From DASQFI01 sp963780895 (GTDB lineage: Bacteria > Acidobacteriota > Vicinamibacteria > Vicinamibacterales > SCN-69-37), in assembly GCA_963780895.1 (NCBI GenBank), contig CAWAEG010000011.1, positions 62,001 through 126,000 on the forward strand: a DNA stretch of 64,000 nt. Reading direction: 5' to 3'. Numbering within the stretch: position 1 is the first letter of the stretch; every line of letters starts with the position of its first letter. The translations under genes were made by a program, and so were the position numbers. Below are positions 8,820-17,692 of this stretch, in pieces. The notes beneath the pieces were generated by a model that saw only the letters and a program-made list of their open reading frames with translations, had not been told where the DNA came from and searched no databases.

Positions 8820-9770
8820 TTAGTACATGAGTTTTCGGATCCAGAGCGGAGAATCTTTCTTCGGGAGGTCGCAAGACCGGCAAATCTCGGGTCCGCCATC
8901 GTCGAGGTGCTGCCGCCGGACGGCGCGATAGGCACGCGAGTTCCAGATCTGCGCAATCGTCGACGTACGCAGGTCGCCGAGGATGTGGCGGCCATCGAAA
9001 TCCGCGCAGCAGAGCGAGACGCGACCGTCCCAGAGGACGGTGAAGGTGAGCCACATCCGGTAGCACGGATAGCGGACTTCCGACTGGGTGTGGAGCGTGC
9101 CGGCCCAGTTGTGCAGGTCGGTGACGTGGATCTTGTCGGCGATGGCGCGCCACTCCTCGATGAACGCCTGCTCTTCGGCCGAGTTGTGCTGACGGACGAA
9201 CGAGAGGATGAGCTTCGGGCGCTTGCGGCCCAGGTCCCCGCGCAGCCTGGCGAGGGTCCGGACGTTGCCCGTCACGTCGTCGTAGTTCAGCTTGAGCCGT
9301 GTGCGCTCGAACGTCTCGCGTCCGCCGGCGTCCACGCTGATGTTGATCGCGTCGAGCCCCGCGTCGATCATCCCGCGCGCAAGCTCCTCGGTGATGAGCG
9401 ACCCGTTGCTGATCATCCCGACTTCGGCGATGCCACGCGACTTCGCATACCGCACCTTCTCGACGAGCTGTTTGTCGAGAAAGGGCTCGCCGTAGTTGTG
9501 CATGCGCACGTGAGTGATGCCGAGCGCGGCGCACTCGTCCACGATCTTCTGGAACAGCCCCATCTCCATGACACCCTGCCGGCGGTGCATCTCGTCGCGC
9601 GGACAGAACACGCACTTGGCGTTGCAGAGGTTGGTGCTCTCGATCTGGACGATGTCGGGCAGGCGGATCGCGCGGTCGCGGCCCGTGGCAGCCATCAGGC
9701 GGCGGACGGGCCGGGCGTTGGCCAGGAGCACCCGCTCGACCGCGGATCGGACGCGGACTTTCAATGCCAC
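8820..9770 (-). CDS. Radical SAM/SPASM protein
   Basis: This 316-residue protein has the cluster-binding motif CNAKCVFC (C49, C53, C56). HNYGEPFLD follows, in the place of the usual GGEP motif, then SNGSLIT. The C-terminal SPASM-like region contains YRMWLTFTVLWDG, LCCADFDG and CRSCDLPKK. This is the compact architecture found in many exopolysaccharide and lipopolysaccharide loci. The start is GTG at 9770. It is the third radical SAM protein in 5 kb, and its domain plan differs from the B12-binding one. Confidence 0.87.
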   Translation of the reverse strand: MALKVRVRSAVERVLLANARPVRRLMAATGRDRAIRLPDIVQIESTNLCNAKCVFCPRDEMHRRQGVMEMGLFQKIVDECAALGITHVRMHNYGEPFLDKQLVEKVRYAKSRGIAEVGMISNGSLITEELARGMIDAGLDAINISVDAGGRETFERTRLKLNYDDVTGNVRTLARLRGDLGRKRPKLILSFVRQHNSAEEQAFIEEWRAIADKIHVTDLHNWAGTLHTQSEVRYPCYRMWLTFTVLWDGRVSLCCADFDGRHILGDLRTSTIAQIWNSRAYRAVRRQHLDDGGPEICRSCDLPKKDSPLWIRKLMY

Positions 9771-9831
9771 AGACTTCGATTATCGCATTGACCCTGACAA
9801 GCGCACGGAATCGCTCGATCGCCCGCGCTTT

Positions 9832-10794
9832 TCACACTGTCTTGGTGTGTTCAATAACGCGCTTCAGGATTTCGGCGAGGTCCACGGTCGGGCGGTAGCC
9901 GATGTATTCGCCGATCTTGGTGAGATCGGGCACCCGCCTCGGCATGTCCTCGAAGCCCGCGTCGTAGGCCTTTTCGTACGGCACGAACTCGATGGTCGAC
10001 CGGCTCGAGGCCATCGTCCGGATCCGTTCGGCCAGGTCGAGGATCGAAATCTCCTCGGTGTTCCCGATGTTGAAGACCTGTCCGATCGCGCGCGGTTCCT
10101 GAGCGAGCTTGATGAGCGCGCCCACCACGTCGCTGACGTCGGTGAACGAGCGCGTCTGCTTGCCGTTGCCGAAGACCGTGATCGCTTCGTCCGAGAGCGC
10201 CTGACGGACGAAGTTGGGGATGACCATGCCGTAGCGTCCCGTCTGGCGAGGGCCCACCGTGTTGAAGAGCCGCGCGACGATCACCGGAAGCTTCCGTTCG
10301 CGGTAGTAGGCGAGCGCCAGAAACTCGTCGAGGGCCTTGCTGCACGCGTAGGCCCAGCGATGTTTCGGCGTCGGCCCCAGCACGAGGTCCGCGTCCTCGT
10401 GGAACGGCACCGCGATGCTCTTGCCGTAGACCTCGGACGTCGAGAAGATGACGACGAGCCGCCCCTTTTTGCTGGCATGAGTGAGGACGACCTCGGTGCC
10501 GTGCACGTTGGTCTCGATCGTCCGCACCGGCGCCTCGACAATGAGCTTCACGCCCACCGCGGCCGCGAGATGAAAGACGACGTCGGCGCGATCGATCAGC
10601 TCGGCGACGAGCGGCTCGTTCATCACCGTATCGATGACGTATTCGAATCCCTTGCGGCCTTTGAGGTGGACGATGTTGTCCATCGATCCCGTCGACAGAT
10701 CGTCGACGACGAGGACGCTGTGGCCTTGCGCGAGAAGCGCCTCGGCCAGATGCGATCCGACGAACCCGGCGCCGCCGGTGAGAAGGGCCTTCAC
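9832..10794 (-). CDS. NAD-dependent sugar-nucleotide epimerase/dehydratase
   Basis: This 320-residue extended short-chain dehydrogenase has TGGAGFVGSH at residues 6-15 for NAD binding. STSEVYG provides the active-site Ser/Thr, and Tyr149 and Lys153 form the YxxxK pair. RLFNTVGPRQTGRYG and the C-terminal substrate domain are typical of UDP-glucuronate decarboxylase and UDP-glucose 4-epimerase relatives. It probably makes a nucleotide sugar for the locus, with UDP-xylose or a UDP-hexose epimer as candidates. The start is GTG at 10794. All catalytic residues are in place, in contrast to the second epimerase at 17.7 kb. Confidence 0.87.
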   Translation of the reverse strand: MKALLTGGAGFVGSHLAEALLAQGHSVLVVDDLSTGSMDNIVHLKGRKGFEYVIDTVMNEPLVAELIDRADVVFHLAAAVGVKLIVEAPVRTIETNVHGTEVVLTHASKKGRLVVIFSTSEVYGKSIAVPFHEDADLVLGPTPKHRWAYACSKALDEFLALAYYRERKLPVIVARLFNTVGPRQTGRYGMVIPNFVRQALSDEAITVFGNGKQTRSFTDVSDVVGALIKLAQEPRAIGQVFNIGNTEEISILDLAERIRTMASSRSTIEFVPYEKAYDAGFEDMPRRVPDLTKIGEYIGYRPTVDLAEILKRVIEHTKTV

Positions 10795-10898
10795 GATCGG
10801 ACCCCGGTGAGATGGAACGTGAGAACCCGGACGTCAGCAGTAGCCATGCGCGGAGAGAGCGTACACTGAAAGGCGCACCCCGTACCGAGAAGCGCTTT

Positions 10899-12659
10899 TC
10901 AGGACCGGACGAGCGATAGGATCTCGTCCGCGGCGCGAGTGGCGGCGTGGCCGTCCGCGCGCATGCCGTAGCGCGCGGTGAACCGGTCCGCGGCGCGTCC
11001 CTGCGCATCGCGGGCGGCCGGATCATACAAAAGTGATCGCAGCGACGGCGTCAAGTCGTCGCCGCTCCGCGCCCCTGTCATCGCTCCCGCGTCGACGAAC
11101 GGCTGCAGATTATTGGGCAGGCCGATGACCAGCGCCGGCAGGCCGAGCAGGAGGCCGTCGATCGCGACCGTTGAATTCATCGTCACGACGGCGTCCGATG
11201 CCGCGAGGAGGCGAGAGAGATCCGTATCGGCCGGGGCGACCGACGCGTTCGACGTGCCGGCGAGGAACGGGCGATAGAGATCCGCCGTTTCCGCCGGATG
11301 GGGCTTGATGATCAAACGGATCGGCAGCGTCGCGACAGCCGCGACGAGCGCCGGCAACTCGCGTTCGATCTCGATGAACTTTGCCGCGAGGATCGCCAGC
11401 GGCTGGTCATCGGCGACGCCAAGCTCGCGGCGGATCTCCGCACGCGCGGCGCGGAGCTCGGTGAATTGCCGCGCCAGATCGTCGAGCCGCGCGCTCCCGG
11501 TGACCCGCAGTGAATCGACCGCCAATCTGCCCGCCGTCGTCAGGTGCTCGACCGCGTACGTGTCGAACACGAGCGTACGGTCGGGAGCCGGAAAGCCGCG
11601 GTCGTCGCCGGACGATTGCATCTCGTCGGGCTCGTGTAGATAGTTCAGCCAGTGACGGTAGATGAAGCCGTGCTGCAGACCGACCGATCGGACCTGGCGG
11701 CGGCGCGCCTCGAGGACGAGCGCGCGGCCCCAGCCGCCGGCCTCGGCGTAGGTCACGACGACCGAGGGCGAGAGCGCGTCGATCGCGGCGCCGGCTTCGT
11801 CCATCGCGCGGACGGACCACGGCCATTGCAGGAGCGCGGCAGACTCGAGCTCGGCGCGAAGAATGGGCCAGAGATCGCACCCGCGAAACACGCCGGCGGC
11901 GCGGACCCCGTCGCCGGCCGTGATGGCGCGTGAGAGCTCGTGTCGCCGGCGCCAGAGATCCATGGCGCCGTTCAGGGCCGCGCGCGGTGCGAGCTGTTCG
12001 ACAGGCGTCACCGCCGGCGGGGAGGCCGCATGCGGCGCGAGCGGGTGCCACCACCGCCGCGCCCGGAAATTCTGTTTGGGACCGACGCCGACGCACACGA
12101 GCGCGTCGCGCCCGGCCCGCGTCGCGATGGCATCGAGCACCGGACCGACGTAGCCCTCCTGCTGTGGGCCGTCTGCGCCCGCGCCAATTCTCCAGAACGC
12201 GGTGTGGACGAACGCAACCACTGGCGCGGCGGCGGCGGGCGGTCGGGCCGGCCGGGATCGGACCCGCGACAGGCGCGCGGTAAGACCGATCAGATAGCTC
12301 GACCAGCTGTGACCGCGTTCGCGTGCCTGGTCCCCGTGTACCTCGATCGGCACGCCATGCGCGCGGCTGAACGCCTCCGCGGCGGTTCGGACGAGAGCGT
12401 CCGCGTCTCGAATCTCGAGTCGAGACGGCGAGTATCGCTCGCGCGCGGCTTCGAGCGCGAGGATGGTGGCGGCCGCGCGTTCGAGCCGCCGCATCTTGTG
12501 CAGATAGAGCTCCGTGAACCACCAGAGCGAGTCGCCGCGATACGTGAAGCGATCTCGCATCGACTGTTCGCCGTACCTGACGAGACGCAGCCGCTTGATC
12601 CACTGGTTGGCCTCGGCGGGCACGGCGTCGCGCGCCTCCGGAGAGAGCAACGACGACAA
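10899..12659 (-). CDS. Capsule-type glycosyl/glycerophosphotransferase
   Basis: This protein of about 586 residues resembles surface-carbohydrate synthesis enzymes of the KpsS/CDP-glycerol transferase type. It has LQHGFIYRHW in the middle and the conserved LIIKPHPAE motif about 130 residues before the end. TMNSTVAIDGLLLG and LPALVIG follow. The N-terminal part has the motif YRGDSLWWFTELYLHK. TTG at 12659 is the first usable start in this frame. However, an ATG at 12714 immediately follows the stop of the upstream gene and would give a better coupled start; joining them needs one surplus base near 12658, the same class of shift seen in other genes here. The N-terminus is therefore uncertain. 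Confidence 0.66.
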   Translation of the reverse strand: MSSLLSPEARDAVPAEANQWIKRLRLVRYGEQSMRDRFTYRGDSLWWFTELYLHKMRRLERAAATILALEAARERYSPSRLEIRDADALVRTAAEAFSRAHGVPIEVHGDQARERGHSWSSYLIGLTARLSRVRSRPARPPAAAAPVVAFVHTAFWRIGAGADGPQQEGYVGPVLDAIATRAGRDALVCVGVGPKQNFRARRWWHPLAPHAASPPAVTPVEQLAPRAALNGAMDLWRRRHELSRAITAGDGVRAAGVFRGCDLWPILRAELESAALLQWPWSVRAMDEAGAAIDALSPSVVVTYAEAGGWGRALVLEARRRQVRSVGLQHGFIYRHWLNYLHEPDEMQSSGDDRGFPAPDRTLVFDTYAVEHLTTAGRLAVDSLRVTGSARLDDLARQFTELRAARAEIRRELGVADDQPLAILAAKFIEIERELPALVAAVATLPIRLIIKPHPAETADLYRPFLAGTSNASVAPADTDLSRLLAASDAVVTMNSTVAIDGLLLGLPALVIGLPNNLQPFVDAGAMTGARSGDDLTPSLRSLLYDPAARDAQGRAADRFTARYGMRADGHAATRAADEILSLVRS

Positions 12660-12714
12660 AGGTCTCCTCGATCGATCGGCCCTGCGCCGTAACGGACGCG
12701 ATCGTCGGCGCCAT

Positions 12715-13902
12715 TCAGAGCACCGCCGGCCGTCGCGCGGGCGCCTGGTCCAGCAGGTCGAGCGCGGCTGAGACCACCGTCTCGACGCTGATGCCGTCAA
12801 GGCAATCCGGCACGTGTCCGCGGCATCGCTCCGGCGGCAGGCGCACGCGGCCGCACGGGCTGCAGGGAAGGTCGATCCGGACGACACGTTGATGGGCGGC
12901 GATCGGTCCGTAACGTTTCGGGTTCGAAGGGCCGAACAGCGCGACGATCGGCGCGCCGACTGCGGCGGCAAGGTGCATGGGTCCGGTGTCGCCCGTGATG
13001 AAGAGATCCAGCCGCGCCAGGAGCGCGGCCAGCGCTGGCAGATCCAGCGAACCGCTGACGTCGATGATCGGCAGACCCTCCAGCTCGCGCCGAACCGCGT
13101 CGACGAGCGGTCGATCGGCGGCCGAGCCGGTGAGCACAATCGTCGCGCCTTTCGATTCGGCCAGGCGACGCGCGACCGCGCCGAACCGGTCGAGGTGCCA
13201 TTGCTTCGATTCACGGCCACCACTGGCGTGGACTCCGATGAATGGCTTTCGATGTCCGTGGAGCATTCGTGCCGCCGCGGCGTCCGCTTCCGGCGGCGCG
13301 ACCAATCGGGCGCTTCGTGGGCCGTCCTGAGGCGTCAGCGGTCGTCCGGCGGCCCGCGCGATCAACGCGCGCGCGTTCACGCTGACGTGCTGCAGCGGCT
13401 CGTACGCCGTCGCGTCCGTGAGCAACCCTCCGCCGCCCCCGGTCGAGTACCCGAACCGCCGCGGCGCGCCTGTCAGCCACGCGAGAAGATTGCTGCGGAT
13501 ATCGGGCTCGAAATTGACGACAACGTCGTAGTGGCATTCGCGCCACTTCAAGGCTTGCCGGATCAACGCGCCGGTCGGCACCTCGGCGTCCGCGCGCGAC
13601 AGCCATGGCGCGTCGGCCACTTCGATGCGAGAGATTTCCGGTATCAGCTTCGCGACTGTCAGGTTCCAGGAGCCCACGGCGAGGTCGATCTCCGCGTCCG
13701 GCCAGAACTGACGGGCGTCATGAATCGCGTCGAGGACCATCAGCAGATCGCCGATGCGTTCGAGCCGCATCAGCAGCACACGACGAACGGGCGTCGGCTG
13801 GCGCGGCTGTCGGCGAAGCCAGGCGACCGGCCCAAGCGCCAGATCGGCAAGGCCCACCAGCAGTCGCTCGCGCGGATCGTAGATCTGGAGATGACGAAAC
13901 AT
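12715..13902 (-). CDS. Heptosyltransferase-like GT9 glycosyltransferase
   Basis: This 395-residue GT-B fold protein belongs to the WaaF/WaaC family. It has the N-terminal RVLLMRLERIGDLLM strand-loop, and GVHASGGRESKQWHLDRF in the nucleotide-sugar half. FITGDTGPMHLAAAVGAPIVALFGPSNPKRYGP is the C-terminal signature of the family, split here by a normal turn. Four cysteines near the end (CSPCGR, ERCRG, DCL) are common in this group. It probably adds heptose or a related sugar to a lipid-linked glycan at the cytoplasmic face. The start is ATG at 13902; TTG at 13908 would fall inside the adjacent repeat hairpin. Confidence 0.87.
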   Translation of the reverse strand: MFRHLQIYDPRERLLVGLADLALGPVAWLRRQPRQPTPVRRVLLMRLERIGDLLMVLDAIHDARQFWPDAEIDLAVGSWNLTVAKLIPEISRIEVADAPWLSRADAEVPTGALIRQALKWRECHYDVVVNFEPDIRSNLLAWLTGAPRRFGYSTGGGGGLLTDATAYEPLQHVSVNARALIARAAGRPLTPQDGPRSARLVAPPEADAAAARMLHGHRKPFIGVHASGGRESKQWHLDRFGAVARRLAESKGATIVLTGSAADRPLVDAVRRELEGLPIIDVSGSLDLPALAALLARLDLFITGDTGPMHLAAAVGAPIVALFGPSNPKRYGPIAAHQRVVRIDLPCSPCGRVRLPPERCRGHVPDCLDGISVETVVSAALDLLDQAPARRPAVL

Positions 13903-13908
13903 CGTCAA

Positions 13909-13979
13909 GGGTCAGGTCTTGTATTGCGACACTTGCACAAAACCGGCAGGGCAAATGTCGCAATACAAGACCTGACCCC
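13909..13979. repeat. REP/MITE-like hairpin element A
   Basis: Arms at 13909-13935 and 13953-13979 are complementary over 27 bp with one mismatch, around a 17-base loop. The outer ends read GGGTCAGGTCTTGT and its complement. The element fills almost all the space between the heptosyltransferase start (13902) and the stop of the next gene (13987). Element B at 25802 has the same outer ends and compensating changes further in. Confidence 0.8.
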
Positions 13980-13986
13980 TTGCCCC

Positions 13987-16473
13987 TCATCGTACCTCGA
14001 TCCGATCGATCATCACGCCCAGGTCGCGATCGTCGGGCAGGTTGAGCATCTGGCGCGGACTCCACACCGTCGACACGAGCCGGAGCTGTACGGGCTCGTC
14101 GATGCGGCCCGCTGCCTCGACGGCGGCAGCCGGCAGCGGGAGGGAATACGTCCGGAATCCCGGCTGCACCCCAATCGACCCGATCGATACGTCGCCGAAG
14201 AACACCTCGACCCGCGCCGGCGGCGCCGACTTCGGCCGGCCGCCGTCGTGCATGACGAACTCAACCGTCCGCTCGCTGCCCGTGAGGCCGGTGACGGCGA
14301 CGAACGACTGCGTCCGCGTCCAGCGCACCGTGCGGCCTTCGCTCTGTTCCTTGGCGTGAAACCGCACGACGTTCAGATCGTCCCGATAGCCGAGGTCGAG
14401 CGCGAAGCCGCGATGCAGCGCCGGACCGGTCAGCAGCTGATAGATGCTGTAGTCGAAGTCCTTGCGCCGGACCGACCGCGGATACACGTTCCAGGGCGAC
14501 GCGTCGTATTCCTGAATCTGCACCCGGCCATCGTCGAGCGCGGCCGCGCCGATGCGGCGCGACAGCAGGTCGGTTCCTCCGCCGCCGATGAAGAGAATCC
14601 GGTCGTAGCTTGGCCGCGCATGCTCGAGAAACGCGTGGAGGCGGGCCTTATCCGGCTTGGCCGACTCGAGCACGAGGACGTTGCGCGCATAGATGTAGGC
14701 GAGCGGCAGACCGAAGACGTGAGTATCCGATCCGGCGTCTCGTGATTCGATCAGCACGAGGTCGCGGTCGCTGATCTTCCCCGCAAGCGCCTCGAGCGCC
14801 GGAATGAGGCCCGCGTATTCGACGTGCGGCATGACGGGCGCCGCCGCCAGGAGATAGTGCTGGCCGAGGAGCGCGAGAAACGCGGCCCCCACGCCGGCGC
14901 GCAGCCACCGGCGCGGACCGGGCCGCGTGGCGAACGTGCCGAGTGCCGCGGCGCCGGTGAAGATGAGCGCCCCGGGCAGAATGACGGCGAGAAACCGGCG
15001 GTCCATCCAGAAGTGGTTCGGGACGACCTTGATCTTGTAGAAGAGGAACAGGGCGAACGCTGTGAAGATCAGGACGAGCGCCGGATCGCGCCAGAAGTCG
15101 CGGCGCACCACGAGCACGAAGCCCAGCACCGCGGCGGCGAGGCCGGGCCACAGGAGAAAGAAATTCGTGAACGTCTTGAGGGCGTACGCGTCGTAGTCGG
15201 CCAGCTTGCCGCCGGGCGCGCGAAGGAACCACGCATACGCGGTCAGGACAACGACGGCGACCGTGAGAGCGGCGGGCACGAGCTGCCGCGCGCGATGTTC
15301 GAATCGCCCGCGCGACCAGAGCAGCACCGACAGAACGGTGATGCCGGCGGCCAGCGCGCCAATCACCGCGCCGGCCGGCAGATTCGTGAGGTAGATGCGC
15401 GGCAGCCAGAAATAGCCGCGCATCGGTCCGGTCAGATAGAACCAGCTCAGCGCAGCGGCCACGGCTAACGGCAGCAGGAAGCCCACGCGCGGCGGCTTGC
15501 GATCGACGACCCACGCCAGGATGACGGCCGCGACGATGCCGGCCATCGCGAGCAGCGAGTCGTATCGAAGGAACAGCAGCAGCCCGAGCAATACGCCCGC
15601 GACCGGACCAAAGAACCGATCGTCCTCCTGATGCGCGCGCGCGAACGCCAGAATCGCGGCGAACAGCATCGCCTGCATGACGACCTCGGCGTTTGGATAG
15701 CGCGCGAACCAGACCTGGATCACGTGCAGGCTCAGCAACAGGGCGGCGGCAAAGGCGGCCGGGCGGCCGACGAACCTCGTTGCCGCGAAGAACACCGCCA
15801 GCACGCCGAGCGTGGCCCAGACGCCGACGGTCATTCGCGCGCCCGAGAGCCCGTGGAAGCCGTACCCAATCGCGATCGACGACGGAAACAGATGCGGGAA
15901 CTGCCCGACGACGCGGCCTTCGCGGGCATCGAGCAGCCAGAAGCCCATGAACCGAAGACCTTCGTTACCAAGGTCGGGTTGCGGACGGTAGAACAGCTCG
16001 CCCGCCCAGTCGGGGACGCCGGCGATCACCGGGTCGCGAATCACGAGCGATCCCCGCTGGGCGATCTGGATGCCCTCGTTCATGTACGTCCCCGGATCCT
16101 TGCCACCGATGACGTATTCGGACGACGGGAAGAATCGCCAGACGGCGAGCGCGATGAGGACGGCCGGCAAAATGATCGTCAGCGTCGGACGAGCCGCCTG
16201 GCCGCGATAGCGCAGCTTCCGATTGCCGGCGGCCAGCAGCAGACCGCTCACGATGGCATTGGCGATGAGAAGGCGCTCGAAGCGGTACTCGTGAAGCGCC
16301 GCCAGCGCGAGCACGACCGCGAGTGACCACGAGACACTCAACATCACGGCCCAGAAGAGACGCTCTTCAGCAGCCAGGCCGGCCCGCCGAGCTCGATCGG
16401 CGACGGGCATCCGAAACAGGATCGCTCCGGGCAGGTAGGCCACGAACAGGGCGCCGAGCCACCAGCGGAGCAT
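13987..16473 (-). CDS. Large polytopic membrane protein, GT-C-like, unknown acceptor
   Basis: This protein has 828 residues, about 14 hydrophobic segments in the first 520, and then a periplasmic domain of about 300 residues. After the third or fourth helix the loop SEYVIGGKDPGTYMNEG contains an acidic pair, and HLFPSSIAIGYGFHG and WFARYPNAE follow. These features recall GT-C glycosyltransferases, but I do not recognise the exact family. The C-terminal part has beta-rich segments (SFVAVTGLTGSERTVEF, VEVFFGDVSIG) that look like a jelly-roll carbohydrate-binding domain. It probably transfers or recognises a sugar on the periplasmic side. The start is ATG at 16473. Confidence 0.72.
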   Translation of the reverse strand: MLRWWLGALFVAYLPGAILFRMPVADRARRAGLAAEERLFWAVMLSVSWSLAVVLALAALHEYRFERLLIANAIVSGLLLAAGNRKLRYRGQAARPTLTIILPAVLIALAVWRFFPSSEYVIGGKDPGTYMNEGIQIAQRGSLVIRDPVIAGVPDWAGELFYRPQPDLGNEGLRFMGFWLLDAREGRVVGQFPHLFPSSIAIGYGFHGLSGARMTVGVWATLGVLAVFFAATRFVGRPAAFAAALLLSLHVIQVWFARYPNAEVVMQAMLFAAILAFARAHQEDDRFFGPVAGVLLGLLLFLRYDSLLAMAGIVAAVILAWVVDRKPPRVGFLLPLAVAAALSWFYLTGPMRGYFWLPRIYLTNLPAGAVIGALAAGITVLSVLLWSRGRFEHRARQLVPAALTVAVVVLTAYAWFLRAPGGKLADYDAYALKTFTNFFLLWPGLAAAVLGFVLVVRRDFWRDPALVLIFTAFALFLFYKIKVVPNHFWMDRRFLAVILPGALIFTGAAALGTFATRPGPRRWLRAGVGAAFLALLGQHYLLAAAPVMPHVEYAGLIPALEALAGKISDRDLVLIESRDAGSDTHVFGLPLAYIYARNVLVLESAKPDKARLHAFLEHARPSYDRILFIGGGGTDLLSRRIGAAALDDGRVQIQEYDASPWNVYPRSVRRKDFDYSIYQLLTGPALHRGFALDLGYRDDLNVVRFHAKEQSEGRTVRWTRTQSFVAVTGLTGSERTVEFVMHDGGRPKSAPPARVEVFFGDVSIGSIGVQPGFRTYSLPLPAAAVEAAGRIDEPVQLRLVSTVWSPRQMLNLPDDRDLGVMIDRIEVR

Positions 16474-16512
16474 CAGTGGGGAGGATATGACGAGACGGTT
16501 TCGCTCGTCGGG

Positions 16513-16586
16513 GGTTCCGAGGTTCGCGATTCGTTCCGGGGGGCCAGTTCCGGGGTTCCGGTTTCTGGTTCCGCAGTTCTCGAGTT
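16513..16586. repeat. Degenerate heptameric array (GTTCCGG type)
   Basis: A run of about ten imperfect 7-bp units built on GTTC (for example GTTCCGG, GTTTCTG, GTTCCGC) ends at the stop codon of the aminotransferase gene. The core matches the array next to murD at 36366. Confidence 0.55.
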
Positions 16587-17692
16587 ACGCCTTTACGCTC
16601 GTCGCTTTCCAGGCATGGACGGCGGCCGCCACGAAGTCCACGTCCGCGTCCGCGAGGTTCGGATGGAGCGGCAACGAGCAGACCTCGCTCGCGATGCGTT
16701 CGGCGACCGGGCAGGGCGCACTCGGCAGGTGCCGGAGCGCTTCCTGCCGGGGAATCGACATCGGGTAGTGCACGAGCGTGCCGACGCCGGCCTGCAGCAG
16801 GTGGGCCTGCAACTGGTCACGCTCGGGCGTCAGGATCGGAAACAGGTGGTAGACGTGTCCCACGTCGACTTCGGGCGGCACGGTGACGGGCGCGTTCTCG
16901 AGCGCGTGGCGGTAGCGTCGGGCCAGCTCGCGCCGGCGGGCCGTCCAGCGTTCGAGGAATGGCAATCGCGCGCGAAGAATCGCGGCCTGCATCTCGTCGA
17001 GACGGCTGTTCACGCCGAACTCGAGGTGCCGGTATCGATCGATCTGACCGCCGTTGCGAAGCCGCTTCAGTTTGTCGGCGAGCGCCGAGTCGTTGGTCAG
17101 GATGGCGCCGCCGTCGCCGAGCGCGCCGAGGTTCTTGGTCGGATAGAAGCTGAACGCCGCCGGCCGCGCCGAACGCGCCAACCGGCCGGCCCGCAGCCGT
17201 GGCCAGGTGCGACTGACAGGCGTCCTCGACGACCGCCAGGTTGTGGCGGGAGGCGATGGCCTGAAGCGCGACCATATCGGCCGGCTGTCCGTACAGGTGC
17301 ACCGGGAGAATCGCCGCCGTACGGGACGTGATCGCCGCTTCGGTCGCGGCCGGATCCATCGTGAGCCGATCCGGATCGAGATCGGCGAAGATGGGCGTCG
17401 CACCCGCCATCATGACGGCAAGCGCGGTGTAGGCGGCCGAGAGAGGCGCCGTGATCACTTCGTCGCCAGGGCCGATGTCGAGGGCGCGCAGCGAGAGCGC
17501 GATGGCGTCGGTCCCCGTGCCCACGCCGACGGCGTGTCTGCCGCCCGACGCATTCGCGAACTCCTCCTCGAACGCCGTCAGCTCGGGTCCGAGAATGAAC
17601 CAGCCGCGCGCGATCACGCGGTCGATGGCTTCACGGATCGCGTCGCTGTCCGGTCCGGGCAGGAGCGACATGAACGGCACGCGGAGTGTCAT
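16585..17692 (-). CDS. DegT/DnrJ/EryC1-family sugar aminotransferase (frameshifted)
   Basis: The two halves together give a PLP-dependent nucleotide-sugar aminotransferase of about 368 residues. The first half starts at ATG 17692, overlapping the upstream stop as ATGA. It carries the motifs GVGTGTDAIALSLRAL, DEVITAPLSAAYTA and VVEDACQSHLA. The second half, one frame later, carries FSFYPTKNLGALGDGG with the PLP-binding lysine, then FGVNSRLDEMQAAIL. The frame change lies in a G/C run at about 17150-17166 and corresponds to one surplus base. Corrected, the enzyme looks intact and would make an amino-deoxy sugar nucleotide from a keto sugar. A sequencing insertion is more likely than a dead gene. 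Confidence 0.8.

Noticed and set aside
11407..12714. A 435-residue minus-strand frame starting with ATG at 12714
   Set aside because: After about 20 residues it has Arg-rich, motif-free composition, while the neighbouring frame carries the capsule-transferase motifs. Only its first residues might be real, joined by a frame change.
10899..13223. A longer 774-residue version of the capsule-transferase gene
   Set aside because: The added N-terminal part is out of frame within the heptosyltransferase gene and rich in Ser and Arg.
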